Of a DNA stretch of 64,000 nucleotides, positions 37,087 to 47,517 are shown piece by piece (the stretch's first letter is position 1; each line of letters begins with the position of its first letter). The notes under the pieces were generated by a model. That model was not told the origin of the DNA. It was given only the letters and a program-made list of their open reading frames with translations, and searched no databases. This stretch comes from Sipunculus nudus. Taxonomy: Eukaryota > Annelida > Sipuncula > Golfingiida > Sipunculidae. A program made the translations under genes and the position numbers. The stretch is from NCBI GenBank assembly GCA_026874595.1, contig CM049313.1:71542659-71606658 (forward strand), in the 5' to 3' direction.

Positions 37087-37104
37087 CCCGTTGGGCGAGC
37101 CCCA
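37087..37104 (-). promoter_or_regulatory. Candidate primer-binding site of the TRIM
   Basis: Minus-strand TGGGGCTCGCCCAACGGG lies three bases inside the 5' LTR. It begins with TGG, the complement of a tRNA CCA end. GGCTCG is what the 3' end of a tRNA-Pro acceptor stem would give. One G is missing from the usual pattern and later bases diverge, so this is a decayed or alternative site. Confidence 0.5.
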
Positions 37105-37107
37105 TTT

Positions 37108-37263
37108 TGTTACACAGACAATTTTTTCAGGGGAAAGGTCTGGGCCGTTCTTGGATTCGAACCCATAACGGTGGCGCACATGTCCAGCGTTCCAACCGTT
37201 TCGCTAGAAAAGCAAGCTTTACTAGCTGAACAGTTCAGTCCGCTTTTATGACACCCCGTAACA
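37108..37263 (-). repeat. TRIM 5' LTR (minus orientation) with polymerase III-type boxes
   Basis: A box TAGCGAAACGGTTGGAACG (37206-37188) and B box GGGTTCGAATCC (37164-37153). Compared with the other LTR it has an extra ~23 bp including the palindrome CTGAACAGTTCAG (37226-37238). Confidence 0.7.
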
Positions 37264-37320
37264 TTGATAAAAATGATTGGAGAGGTAGTTGGTAGGAAAC
37301 TTGACATCACAACACTAGCA
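37264..37320 (+). pseudogene. LINE reverse-transcriptase relic, right part
   Basis: After the TRIM, one frame reads IKMIGEVVGRKLD from about 37268. This fits the region that follows the KQELxKLGKI-type segment seen at 36826-36847. If the TRIM and one ATAA are taken out, both sides lie in one frame. This supports insertion of the TRIM into an existing LINE copy. Confidence 0.6.
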
Positions 37321-37493
37321 TGTCAGTAACCGTGTTAACGTGGCGTATTGATATGTATCGATACATCGGTACAATGATAAAGTGCTATAAGCCTAGTTAA
37401 CATAAACTCAATTGCTTGATTTATTCTCGTGAATATTATCCAGACTGTTAATGTGGTCAACAGCTGGTGGCCTCTTGTTGCTGTATTGTGTAA

Positions 37494-37845
37494 GGCCAAA
37501 AAAAGTTTGTTCTCAGGCACGTTTTTTTCAGAAATCAGTGCGGGCGGGCGATTTTTTTTTTCATTTTACCATTTTTGTATGTTACGATAAAAATGTCATA
37601 TGATCAGGGAAAAGCATGATAATAACAGATTTATTTTAGCTAAACTGGTTAAAGCAATACATAAGAAAGGAAATATTATCAACATTGTGTTATTTTATCT
37701 TATTAAAAGAAATTTCCGAGCGGCTGGAGATCAAAATTGGTAAGTTTCTATTGAAAATCTAAATAAAAATGTTAATGCGGGAGGGGGGTTAAATTGACTT
37801 GCGCGGTGCCTGAGAACCAAACTTTTTTATTTATTTTTTTTTGGG
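37494..37845 (-). mobile_element. MITE family 1, copy 2, inverted
   Basis: Ends GGCCAAAAAAAGTTTGTTCT and, at the right, GTGCCTGAGAACCAAAC, so the CTCAGGCAC terminal repeat is conserved. The interior matches copy 1 when reversed: GCGGGCGGGCG near the left end, AGGGAAAAGCATGATAATAA, and GAGCGGCTGGAG. The right terminus runs into a T-rich then G-rich homopolymer (37829-37858), so its exact end is lost. Confidence 0.75.
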
Positions 37846-37858
37846 GGGGGGGGGGGGA

Positions 37859-39107
37859 AGGGGGGCTTACTATTTCTTTTTATAGTATATGAATAATTAA
37901 AGCGACAGAAAAAATAATTCATCAATTGAGTTAACTAATCCAGCTTAGATACTTCAGTGAGACGTGGTGTTTGAAAGGACATCCTTGCAACCAGCAATAT
38001 AGCTTGGCTTATACCAACAGTGATTTAAATATCAGACACGGCAACAAAAACGGCAGCCGGGGAGCCACCTGGGTACGACCCTAGCTCTAGCGGGGTGCCT
38101 TAAGGGTCTATTCGTCTTATTTTTGTAATTTCCTCTGAGTAAATGTATTACTTTGGGGAAGCTCTTAGAAAGGAAGTGACTCGAACAACTGCACGAACAT
38201 ATGGGTACCAATGCCCCTAGGTAAGCTGTTCCAAGGCTAGCCCGGTTGAAGATAAACAAGACATTTTTTAAGAGATTTCGACATCACTGTTAGCAGACAT
38301 GTAACATTTCTTGATGCTGTTTGTTTAAGTGACATGTATATGTAATTAATATTATAATAATCTGATCATAAACAATCGTATTTGTACAATTTTATTAGTA
38401 TAAAAAGCTTGTACTATAAAACTTATGATTTTAATCTGAAATATGGATATGACGGTCAAGTCAGACCGACTTCAAGTTCCCCTGACTTGGCAAACCGTGT
38501 TAATGGGCCTGGTTAAGTCTTAAAACATATTTGGAGCTTTAATTTCATAGTGTGTCGGGGTAATCAAATAAGAGAAGAATGATAAAAAAAGAAATGTTTC
38601 CTGAAAAGAAAGATCAGATTGGACATTATCGACCGCTTCAAGAAAGGAAAATTAAATTATTCTTTGATAAAAGCATTAATTTGGGAAGTAAATGTTGTTT
38701 CATAGTGGCCGTGGATTTCACTGATATTAAAACAAATTAATCAAAAATGTGTCCTTACGATGTTGCTTAACTGTTTACATTTATCATTTGAGTTTCAACA
38801 TCAGAAGTATATGTAAGTGTATATATGTATAAGGTGGTATCTTTGCTGATGAACCACGTAATCGCTGACGTTCAATCCTCTTCCATTAAATATGATTGCA
38901 TTGCTGAAGTACATTTGTACAATGAAATTAGTAATATCGTGCAATTTTTTATTGTATAAACTATTAATTGAGCAAATCTTTGAAAAAATCTTTATGAAAA
39001 ATCCAAATGTAATGCAGATGTAGTTTATCTGTCGATTATTGTCTCCCCATTCTAACCAAATCAACATGTTCATTATTCATGAATAAAAAATAATCCTTGG
39101 GAATTAC
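37859..39107. other. No gene recognised
   Basis: About 1.25 kb of AT-rich sequence. The frames at 38032-38259 and 38801-39073 (minus) have no motif. Confidence 0.45.
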
Positions 39108-39660
39108 CAGACATTATTCTGTACCAACATGTTGATCACTTGAACATGAATTATTATGTAATGAAAATTACAACTAAATTCACCTATAAACATAAAACTG
39201 TCCCATAATGCAAATCACTAGAACATGAATAATCATAGAATGAATATTACAGTGAATAACACCAATCAACATATCTGTCCCAAAATGCTGAACACAAGAA
39301 CATGAATAATTATAAAATGAACATTACAGTGAATACACCAATCAACATATAATTGTCCCAAAATGCTGCAAACTTAAATATGAATAATTACGGAATGAAA
39401 ATGACAACTGAATGCACCAATCATCAAATGACTGTCCCAAAATGCTGATCACATGAACAAGAATTATTATAGAATGAAAAGTACAAATGAATATACCAAA
39501 CAGCATATAACTGTCCCATAATGCCAACCACGAGAACATGAATAATTATAAAATGAAAATGACAAAAGAATACACTTATCAACATATAAGTGTCCCAAAA
39601 TGCTGATTACAAGAATGTGAATAATTATAGAATGAAAATTGCAGATGAATGCACAAATAA
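39108..39660. repeat. Degenerate ~79-bp tandem array, about 7 units
   Basis: Units carry TGTCCCAAAATGCTGATCAC, then AGAACATGAATAATTATAGA, then CAATCAACATATAA. The TGTCCCA word recurs near 39198, 39273, 39353, 39433, 39510 and 39590, a 75-80-bp period. Units are clearly diverged, so the array is old. No long frame results. Confidence 0.9.
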
Positions 39661-40717
39661 AAAATCACAAAAGATAAGCAAAAGCATATTTAAAGACGAG
39701 GTTTCTGTGAGTTTATCAACACTGCGGAGTAGTCTCCATTCTCTGTGCTGATAAAAAACCTTGTTGGCTCGTTGTTATATTTAGTTCGGTTTCTATAGTG
39801 ACCACATCCCATCGCAAGCAGGTGTTTTAATTTCCATTATAACCTGCCGACATGGTTAACATATCAATGATACTGTCATGCTTTTTTTCCAAATATTGCA
39901 TGCTTTTCTTTTCTACATATTGTTTTGAGTTTCAATATTTATCAAATATACAAAAATACGATTAATATTGTCCGCAAAAAGGTAAGAGATTTAATGTTCT
40001 TATAAATGGAAAGTGGGGTTCTTTTTCCAGAATTTGTTTAAAAGGTAACAAATATTTTTTCATATACGGTACCTGTTACAATGAAACATTAACGAAGGGC
40101 ATTTTAAAACCTTCGGTTAATTAAGTAACTCCCTCCATTACTAGTTCTAAACAAAAAATTTAAGTGCTGTAAATTCTCTCAAATATTTATGAACTGCAGT
40201 CCTTCAGATATAAATAAAATACCAACAAGACCATGATATAATGACCTGAGCCACCGTTTCAGCAACATTGTGGAACCAAGCCATTGATCGCACAAATTAA
40301 ATAATTAATGCAGGTTTTATGGATTAAGATTGGAAGTTTATTTTTTTTGCGAAATAGGATGCTTAAATGGCATTTTTTTTATTTGTTTCTTCTTTCTAAA
40401 GCGAGAATTCTCCCTGTTATGTTTTTACCAAGTAAAGAAAACTCTTTAAGAAAATAAAAATATGCCACCACATGAGGGTTACACCCCCTCCCATCCCCAA
40501 CCCTAACGATATTATTTGGTTTTTGAAACAGCATTGATAACATTATTTCATTGAGATCAGGGGAGGTCAACTATGGTTAAGCTTAATAGTTGCAAAGCAC
40601 CACATTTGTGTCGGAGGAGGCGGGGTCAATCAGTCTCTCTTTACAGAGAAACGTTTTTTTTTACAGTTTCGTTTGGAATAAATTATAGATGTAACACAAT
40701 CTGATATTTTCTTATAA
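39661..40717. other. No gene recognised
   Basis: AT-rich unique sequence without a supported ORF, RNA or repeat. Confidence 0.45.
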
Positions 40718-40721
40718 ACGG

Positions 40722-41483
40722 TGATACAGGTGACTGTTTTATTGTGCACAGGAGTGTTACATGTGTTTGTTTACATTCTGATTCGTGTAGCGCAGGCATA
40801 GTTCGTTGCTATAGGAACCTCGCTGGTTGGGCGCTGGCTCGCGTGTTGGGTCTAAAGCGTAGAGACATAGCATTCTTTGTTCTAGATGTTTCGGGTCTGT
40901 TCATGTGCGTGTGTTTTGTTCTTTGGGAATTTTCCATTTCTAGAATTTTGGGTGAAAAGCTATAATTAGGGGCTGAGTTTAGAGCCGGCAGAAAGGAAAG
41001 AAAAAAACAGCGAGCACTAAGAGTGTTACTTTCTCATCAGTTTTGGGACCTTACCGATAATTGCAGTGGTGTCAGCTATTTAACGGGCTTAATACAGATT
41101 TGATACGGACTGTCTCCAGTTTGCTTTCGGATTATTACTATTTACGTGGATTAACTTATGTTAAAGGACTTGTTGAACTGTGACAGTGGTGATATCCAGA
41201 TATCAAAGCCTAGAATCCGGACACTCTGGTATTGTACATTTTTATTGTTAAACTGTGTAACTGTATTGATTTAGTGTATTGTAATGTAAGGATAAACTAT
41301 AATTATTCGTAAACAAAAAAAAAAAAAAACACTGATTTCTTTATTCATTCCCCTCGAGATTTCTTTATTCATTCCCCTGGACATTTTACGCTGCTTAGTG
41401 TTGTGGAATCTGATTTTTGTTATCTCCGTCACAAAATTTGTGCTCGTCACAATCACGATCTGTTGTCATAAGGTTCCGTAACA
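40722..41483 (+). mobile_element. Solo LTR, copy B (TGTTAC family)
   Basis: It begins TGATACAGGTGACTGTTTTA and ends GGTTCCGTAACA, 762 bp. Flanks are ACGG (40718-40721) and ATGG (41484-41487), consistent with a 4-bp target-site duplication in which a CpG has decayed. It matches copy C along most of its length, including GGTTGGGCGCTGGCTCGCGT and CTAGATGTTTCGGGTCTGTT. A short local duplication (GATTTCTTTATTCATTCCCC twice) lies at about 41333-41382 after an A15 run. The 73-codon frame it contains (40744-40965) is not conserved as protein between copies. No internal region is attached. Confidence 0.87.
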
Positions 41484-42506
41484 ATGGCGATACTTACGTT
41501 TGAGGTTAGACTCTTAAGTTTGGATGTATTTTGAGAAAAAGGTCAGGGTTGGTTCATTATGGTTTACCTATGGTTACGCGTTGGTGTCGGGGGCGGGGGA
41601 AAAGGGGTTGGGGACAATCAGTCTTTCTTTATAGAGTTTCGTAAGATATATGGGGACATCATATCTACATGTCCAAATTGTATGAACATTTTAAACCGAC
41701 TTAATAATGCGTGGTCAAAAATGCGTGTTTTGTCCTTGTTGGTTTTTTTCCCTAAACACATATACCAACCCAGTTTAAAAAATGACGAAATATCCTTGAA
41801 AATCGCAAAATTTATTGTAAATGCCGATAATACTGTCTTACACCCGGTTCCGTTTTTAGCATACTAGTAGCAAATTCACGACACAATGTCAGAAACATGG
41901 TTTTCTAGAAGAGTTAAAACAAAATAAGACACTTTCGATGGAAATGTTTTATTCTGATTAAAAGTCGAGAATGACCTTTTAAGATTGGATACATTTTGAG
42001 CTACAAGAACAAACTGTGTCATAAATAGCCATGTTGTCATCTGAAATAATGTTTGTATCAAGCCAGCCCTATTGGACTGGGTCAAAATATTCCACAAGGA
42101 CAACGCATTTGTTTTCCTTAACACGGCGGTTAATATGTTGAAACGGTGATGACACGATAAGCCCCGACTGATCCAAACTGTCAAATGCCAAAGTTTCGCT
42201 GGTGTATGTATGATATTTTAAAGAGCCGATATATAAAAAATACCGGCGACCATGGAAAAATCCGTAAACGCTATGAATAATATGGCCCATCCAGAATACA
42301 TTGTCCCATAATATTACGTCATTGCCGTGGCTGTTACAGATAAGTCAAACTGTTATTTCCAGTGAAGAAACTGAAGCTTGAATAAATACATCCTATCCCC
42401 TGCCCTGTTGCAGTTGTAAAATATAGAATTAAATTGCTCTTCCTTAGTTTAGATAGCCTTCTTAACAAAGAGCGTTAAATGTGCCTCTTTTTTGTTAATT
42501 GCAGGC

Positions 42507-42510
<4 letters not shown>
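41484..42510. other. No gene recognised
   Basis: Frames of 102 codons on both strands (41559-41867 plus, 41876-42184 minus) lack motifs. A G-rich patch lies at 41583-41612. Confidence 0.4.

Positions 42511-42542
<32 letters not shown>
42511..42542. repeat. (AT)16 microsatellite
   Basis: Alternating A and T directly abutting the 48-bp LTR remnant at 42543. Confidence 0.95.
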
Positions 42543-42546
<4 letters not shown>

Positions 42547-42590
42547 ACGAAGACAAATATATGACATCACTATAACAATTTTCCGTAACA
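42543..42590. mobile_element. 48-bp remnant with TRIM-type LTR ends
   Basis: It starts TGTTACGAAGACAAAT, identical over 16 bases to the plus-strand start of the TRIM LTR at 36852, and ends CCGTAACA like both TRIM LTRs. The tRNA-like middle is gone. It is best explained as an internally deleted solo LTR of the same family. No target-site duplication is visible, because the left flank is an AT repeat. Confidence 0.6.
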
Positions 42591-42867
42591 CATGTGGTTG
42601 AATTGGTTTCTCTGAAATAATTTAAATTTCATGCTGCAACGAGGTAGAGTTATTGAAATCTCATGCTTTCCCAACAATCACTAAAGACTAAACAAATTAT
42701 CAGTAGTATATTATTATTATTATTCATATTTGCAATGGGTAATCATTCTCCCAGCATTTGAGTAGCTCTTTTTTATATTTTTGTAGTTACTGATGACCCC
42801 TTCCATTTTCTAATGCTTGCTAATATAAGTCTGTGAATCTACAGAAACCAGTTCTTAATTTTAACTA
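42591..42867. other. No gene recognised
   Basis: AT-rich spacer containing a short TTATTA run near 42711-42722. Confidence 0.45.
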
Positions 42868-43104
42868 GGAACGGTTGCAACGTCATCTGCTTGCCCTGGG
42901 TGAGAAACGGCCCCATTACTTGGTCCACCGGGGAACTCCGAACGGTGCACTTGTTTGTGTGTCGCACGACCTTTCCATTAAGCCTGCTGAACGCTCACCC
43001 TGGATGGAGCCGATCGTGAAAAATTTCGTGGCCTCGACTGAGATAAGAACTCACGATCTCCCGGCTTCGAGTCCTGTGCTCTACCCCTCGACCACATAAA
43101 CTCG
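42868..43104 (-). mobile_element. tRNA-derived SINE, copy 2
   Basis: On the minus strand the head reads GTGGTCGAGGGGTAGAGCAC then AGGACTCGAAGCCGGGAG, a clear A-box region. GTGAGTTCTTATC follows as a decayed B box. The body (TTTTTCACGATCGGCTCCA, GAGCGTTCAGCAGGCTT, AAGGTCGTGCG) matches copy 1 at 15495-15745. Both copies lie in minus orientation. The 74-codon plus-strand frame here is a shadow. Confidence 0.68.
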
Positions 43105-44135
43105 ATTATCTCTTTGTATTTCTCGACTTAAGCTGTGATTATGCTAAATTTCTGAACCAATGCCTATTATTAAGTACCAGAGAAAATAAAAATATCACTT
43201 TTTATTGCAAAGTGTCAGTTGTTCCGCTTAACCAATACATTAAATTCAAGAAGACTTGAAATTTCCCAATACAACCGCGAAGTAACCAGCTTAATTGCAA
43301 CCGTAGTTAGAAGCAATTTACAATCTTTTCCTGAAGACAAGCCTAGTCATGAATTGCACCCACCCAAGTGGTCTTTGAAATTATTTCATACCCGATGCAG
43401 GGATTACTTAAGGGCGCCCTCTTCTTTTGACCGCCGTGTGTAATAATAAATGAAACGTAGACTGAACGAGACACACTAATTGAAACTTGAAAGGGGATCA
43501 AATCTGGCTCTTAATCCTGACTGACCTAGTTTTTCGTGTGTAAAATGAGAACTATTGACTCATGATCATCCCCGGAGTCTCTAGGGGAACCACGATGAAT
43601 CCACATGGATAACGGTCTGAGTAACATCTCTAATAACAGTGCATGACAGAAAGTCCTCGAAGATCCTTGAAATCACTTATTCTTGCTTATGCATTACCGA
43701 TGACTTTAAAGCACGCTTAACATATTTGTTCAACTATATTTGTTAGGATTTATCTGAAGTGTGATTGTCTGGTATATGACTTTGATTCCTACCATTTTTG
43801 TTCAATCCCTGTATAAACCTGATGACGCACTTTATCCCCCTCTGGTGTACAATTTGTCTTTTTTCTGTAGGGTTTTCTAATTAACTCCTGACCTGGAAAC
43901 GTTCGTGAATGGAAAGCATATAGGAGAACACACAACAAAAATATGAAATGCGTAACACGTGAGGTAAGTCTAATATCCTATTCAACAAATCTTAACAGTA
44001 AGAATATCTTACACCTTTTTCTTTGAGGTACCATCTCTTTCTAATATGTTTGCTTACACGCATGTTACTTTCAACCCATAATTTTGATTAATCCAAGGCC
44101 CACATGGTCGAACTATTTGTATGCTATACTATTTT
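43105..44135. other. No gene recognised
   Basis: The frame at 43219-43443 has no recognised domain. No repeat or RNA is supported. Confidence 0.45.
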
Positions 44136-44243
44136 TTTTTAGGTCCTATATAGTTTTAGAGTTGCAGCTTGATGCATGCACCTTTGGGAAAAAGCAGCAG
44201 TTTTTTTTACCCCTGTAAACATCTGAATGATAATTGTCCTATT
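44136..44243. repeat. 105-bp direct repeat, left copy
   Basis: Begins TTTTTTTTAGGTCCTATATA and includes GATGCATGCACCTTTGGG and AACATCTGAATGATAATT. It is nearly identical to 45288-45390. A pyrimidine run ending in AG precedes the body, as at a splice acceptor, but no exon product is recognisable. Confidence 0.9.
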
Positions 44244-45287
44244 GTCCTTTAAGGTGCCTATTCTCCTACATTTTTAAAAAGTATTTATATTTAATTTCTG
44301 GCTTCCTCTGTGTATATATTAATGATCTAAGGATAATTCTGGTTATGAAAAGTTAACAAAGCCTCCGTGAAGGATGTATGAACTTGTTTATCAACAACGT
44401 TTGTAAACACAGCAATGTTGACATACAGGAAAAACATGTAACCTAAGGTGGTAGGTTACATATATGCGGAGGTAGGAAGGTCACTTCTTGCAAAACGCCA
44501 TTTGCAAAGCTCTGGCTCATCTGACTTGCCACCAGATGCCCTTGTTGAATTTGTTTTGATTGTTTTTGCGAGGTCCAACATATTATCAACACGTTGATAT
44601 AAACAAAACATGAATCCTGTGTGGTGTGATATCCAAGTTTCCTTGCCTATTTTTTTAAAAGAGTTCTCGCATCAAGTTTTATCAAACCCGGCCACATCTG
44701 CTTGACATCGACCAGTTGCTGCAATTTTGTTGTTGTGCTGAAAGCGGCCGATGTCATCCAAAATAAATGATTACCGTGAGACGGTTCACGAATACGGCTG
44801 AAAATGCATAACATCAGGGACTATATGTCCATAATCCCTTTTAAAAGAAGCGTCCAGTATGAATGCTCCAACATTGATGGCTTCATAACGGCTGTCTGTC
44901 ATGAGTGATTAATGCGGTTTCTTCTCATCAGATCCGTTCAGCCTTGTAGGTAAGCTCACTCCCTCATCATTATGTCCATCAAAGAAAGCTTCCATGCTAC
45001 CGCGCTTTTGAAGATTAAAAACTTTTGCTAAAAGTTCACCAGTTCTGACGATAGATGGCGATGTCTAGCCTTAAGTACATGACCGTATAAGGGTTGATGC
45101 CTGTGTACATCCTATCATACTCGCCACCAGGTTCTTGATAGTAAAGAGTGACATGGATTTATTTGACTAAAAACAATGAAAATAATCATGAATTATGAAA
45201 TCTCTTTGGAGAGTACTATCCTCATGGGAATCCGTTCCCTTGATGGTTTCATAAAGACTGTTAGTGTTCAACGCTTGGCAGTGGTTT
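44244..45287. other. Spacer between two direct repeats; contains dispersed repeat copy 2
   Basis: Holds the partner (44420-44573) of the repeat at 34918-35039, including the inverted pair GTAACCT/AGGTTAC. Otherwise no gene is recognised. Confidence 0.5.
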
Positions 45288-45390
45288 TTAGGTCCTGTAT
45301 AGTTTTAGAGTTGCAGCTTGATGCATGCACCTTTGGGAAAAAAGCAGCAGTTTTTTACCCCCGTAAACATCTGAATGATAATTCTAATTA
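45288..45390. repeat. 105-bp direct repeat, right copy
   Basis: Matches 44136-44243 with few differences (CTGTATAG for CTATATAG, one extra A and fewer T in homopolymers). An open frame at 45176-45538 covers it, but the left copy does not keep that frame. Confidence 0.9.
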
Positions 45391-47517
45391 TATTGAACAA
45401 CTTTTATTTCAGATCAATGTAAACGGGTCTGAAACAGGAAAATATTATCTTGCACTGTCTACTACCGTAAGGATCGATGTGCAAGCCAGTTCGTTGTTGC
45501 ATTACCTAATTGACAGACTAGCCAATTGTCACAATTAACATTGCTTTTATTATCCTTTAACTCTGTTGAGTGCATGTTGTGATAAAGAATTCTTATTCAG
45601 TGGAGTCTTATGGGTTCATAACTGAAAGATATTGGTATCCTCTTATGTAAAAGCGTAGCAAGGATAAAATAGGATATTTGCAAAATAAAGGGAGGAATTG
45701 GAACCAGTTAGGCAAATTTCTTACGAAAAATGATTTATAAACTGCTTTGGAGCAAAAATAAATGTTGTACGAGTACTTTAATAAAGAAATTTGTACAACT
45801 TCAACTCCTGTTGATAATTTGTGGCCTTGCCATGTTCTCATGTTTATCTTGTATCACATGACCCTGTCCTTAACCTTATTGGTATGTATAAACTTGTCCC
45901 ATGATTATTATACCAAATAAATTATAGTGAATATTGGTCCCATAAGCAAATTAATTAAATCTTAAAAGATATAGCCATATAATTATAGGGGACATATTGT
46001 GACCACATATTTTCATCAGGTCTTGAGTAAAATCCATGAACTAAGATTTGTTAAATTAATTGATTTAAAAAAATTGGGGGGGGGGGCTATTCTGATACAT
46101 TAAAGTACTGAAATAGGTTAGGTCACAGGTCAGGTTATGGGTGACCAGAGTTCATGCCTAGGCAATATGCCAGTGAAGGTGACGGTCTTCTGCTCATGAT
46201 AAAATGCTGCTTTATCATATGTTACATAACCAGGACGCTCCACATGTATGGACACTGAGAAAGGATAGATCGGTAGAGTGAACATATTAAAAGCGGCATG
46301 TTATTCTTAAAGACTCTTTTTTTTTCTTTCTTTCTTTTGATACTCCAGAAAAAACGCTACGAGATTTCGTATGACAATATTAAAGGCTGAGTATGGAGCC
46401 CGGCTACCCCGGTGTGTAATTATCACACTTGTACAAAGATAATTCAGGAGATGCTGTCACATTTTATGCAAGTCCCCTGCTTTCGCTTTTTTTCAACTAA
46501 GCGTTAGTGTAGCAGTAATCGATTTTCTCTAAGAAAATGATGTTTATTCTTCGACTGGTTTTTGTGACTTCTTTCAGTCCTTGAAATGTATTTTTGAAGG
46601 GGGTTAATGAAGCGGGAATTGTCACTAATCCATAGTCTTTGTTTTATTTAATGATTAATCGGATGATGGAAATCTGCATTCTACCTAGTCCAAGCCTCCG
46701 CCATTCACTTATTCGGTCCGTATTTTCAGGTTCATTCGTTCGTACCTGAATGGACGTATATTTGTGAATACTGAGGAAGTGGTTAATTTGGCGCGTTTGA
46801 ATTTTCGCGCTTTTTCCATTTTACAGCATTAGCGCAGTTAGAATCTTCGCGCAGATCAGTATGTGTGTGATTTTCAATTTGTGTCAAATTATCAAAATAT
46901 TTAAACGATTACATAAAATAAAGGTTTGTGACGCAACCTACCTTCCACCTAACAAGCTTCGGGTAACTGCGTATATGCCTCCTGGCTACGGGCTAGTGAG
47001 TACTGGGATTGCACGGGATAAACAAAACGTAATTACCAGGACTAATTAAGTTTAATGATGCTATGATACTGCACCTAGACACGCTGTTTGACATATGAGT
47101 AAATTGACCACAATCGCGGGTGGCTCTCAGTCGTACTTTAAAGACATTGGGGAGGGGTGGGGGGGGGGGGGGGGTTCTAAAGGTCTTCAAAGGCTATTTG
47201 TTTGACAGTAGTTTTCGGCTGAGATATGAAATCTTATTACAAGCAACATGACTAATCTAACATCCTTGCTCAAGAAAGCTTCACCTCAAGCGATAACGCA
47301 AGGAGGGATTCCCAGACTAACGTGACTATATGTCAGGCGAGAATTCTGCACTTTTACAAGTGGCGAAGGATTGCATCGATCAGCTAGTGACATCACCTGC
47401 CAAGCACCGCCGGAGTGAATACCAAAATTACGTTGAAAACACTAGACTTTTGTGTATACAAAATAAATTTTGTATATAAAAAGTCTTGTTCAATTTCTCA
47501 ATGCCCCATTAAACATT
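45391..47517. other. No gene recognised
   Basis: About 2.1 kb. G-rich runs lie at 46076-46087 and 47147-47174. A CGCG-rich patch (GGCGCGTTTGAATTTTCGCG) lies at about 46789, and a similar inverted patch (CCCGCGAAAAGCGCGAAAAT) at about 48152; these could be ends of a short repeat. No ORF is supported. Confidence 0.4.

Larger units (their letters stand above)
36852..37263 (-). mobile_element. TRIM (miniature LTR retrotransposon) with tRNA-like LTRs
   Basis: Two direct repeats, 36852-36984 (133 bp) and 37108-37263 (156 bp), flank a 123-bp non-coding interior. Each begins TGTTAC and ends CCCCGTAACA. Read on the minus strand, the 5' LTR (37263-37108) is followed after three bases by TGGGGCTCGCCCAACGGG. 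This resembles a primer-binding site for tRNA-Pro. The other end of the interior is AAGATGGGGTG, a short polypurine tract next to the 3' LTR. There is no gag or pol, so mobilisation must come from another element. ATAA occurs on both sides (36848-36851 and 37267-37270), the right copy being three bases away from the LTR. Total length is 412 bp. TRIMs are known in plants and have been reported in bivalves; I cannot tell whether this is a known family. Confidence 0.75.

Noticed and set aside
36985-37107. TRIM interior as a coding region
   Set aside because: Only 123 bp with no meaningful frame. It holds PBS- and PPT-like sites only.
42868-43104. Intact tRNA gene on the minus strand
   Set aside because: The B box is decayed, and the homologous body shared with 15495-15745 shows it is a SINE.
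45176-45538. A 120-codon gene
   Set aside because: No domain or homologous frame. It spans a duplicated 105-bp block whose other copy does not preserve the frame.
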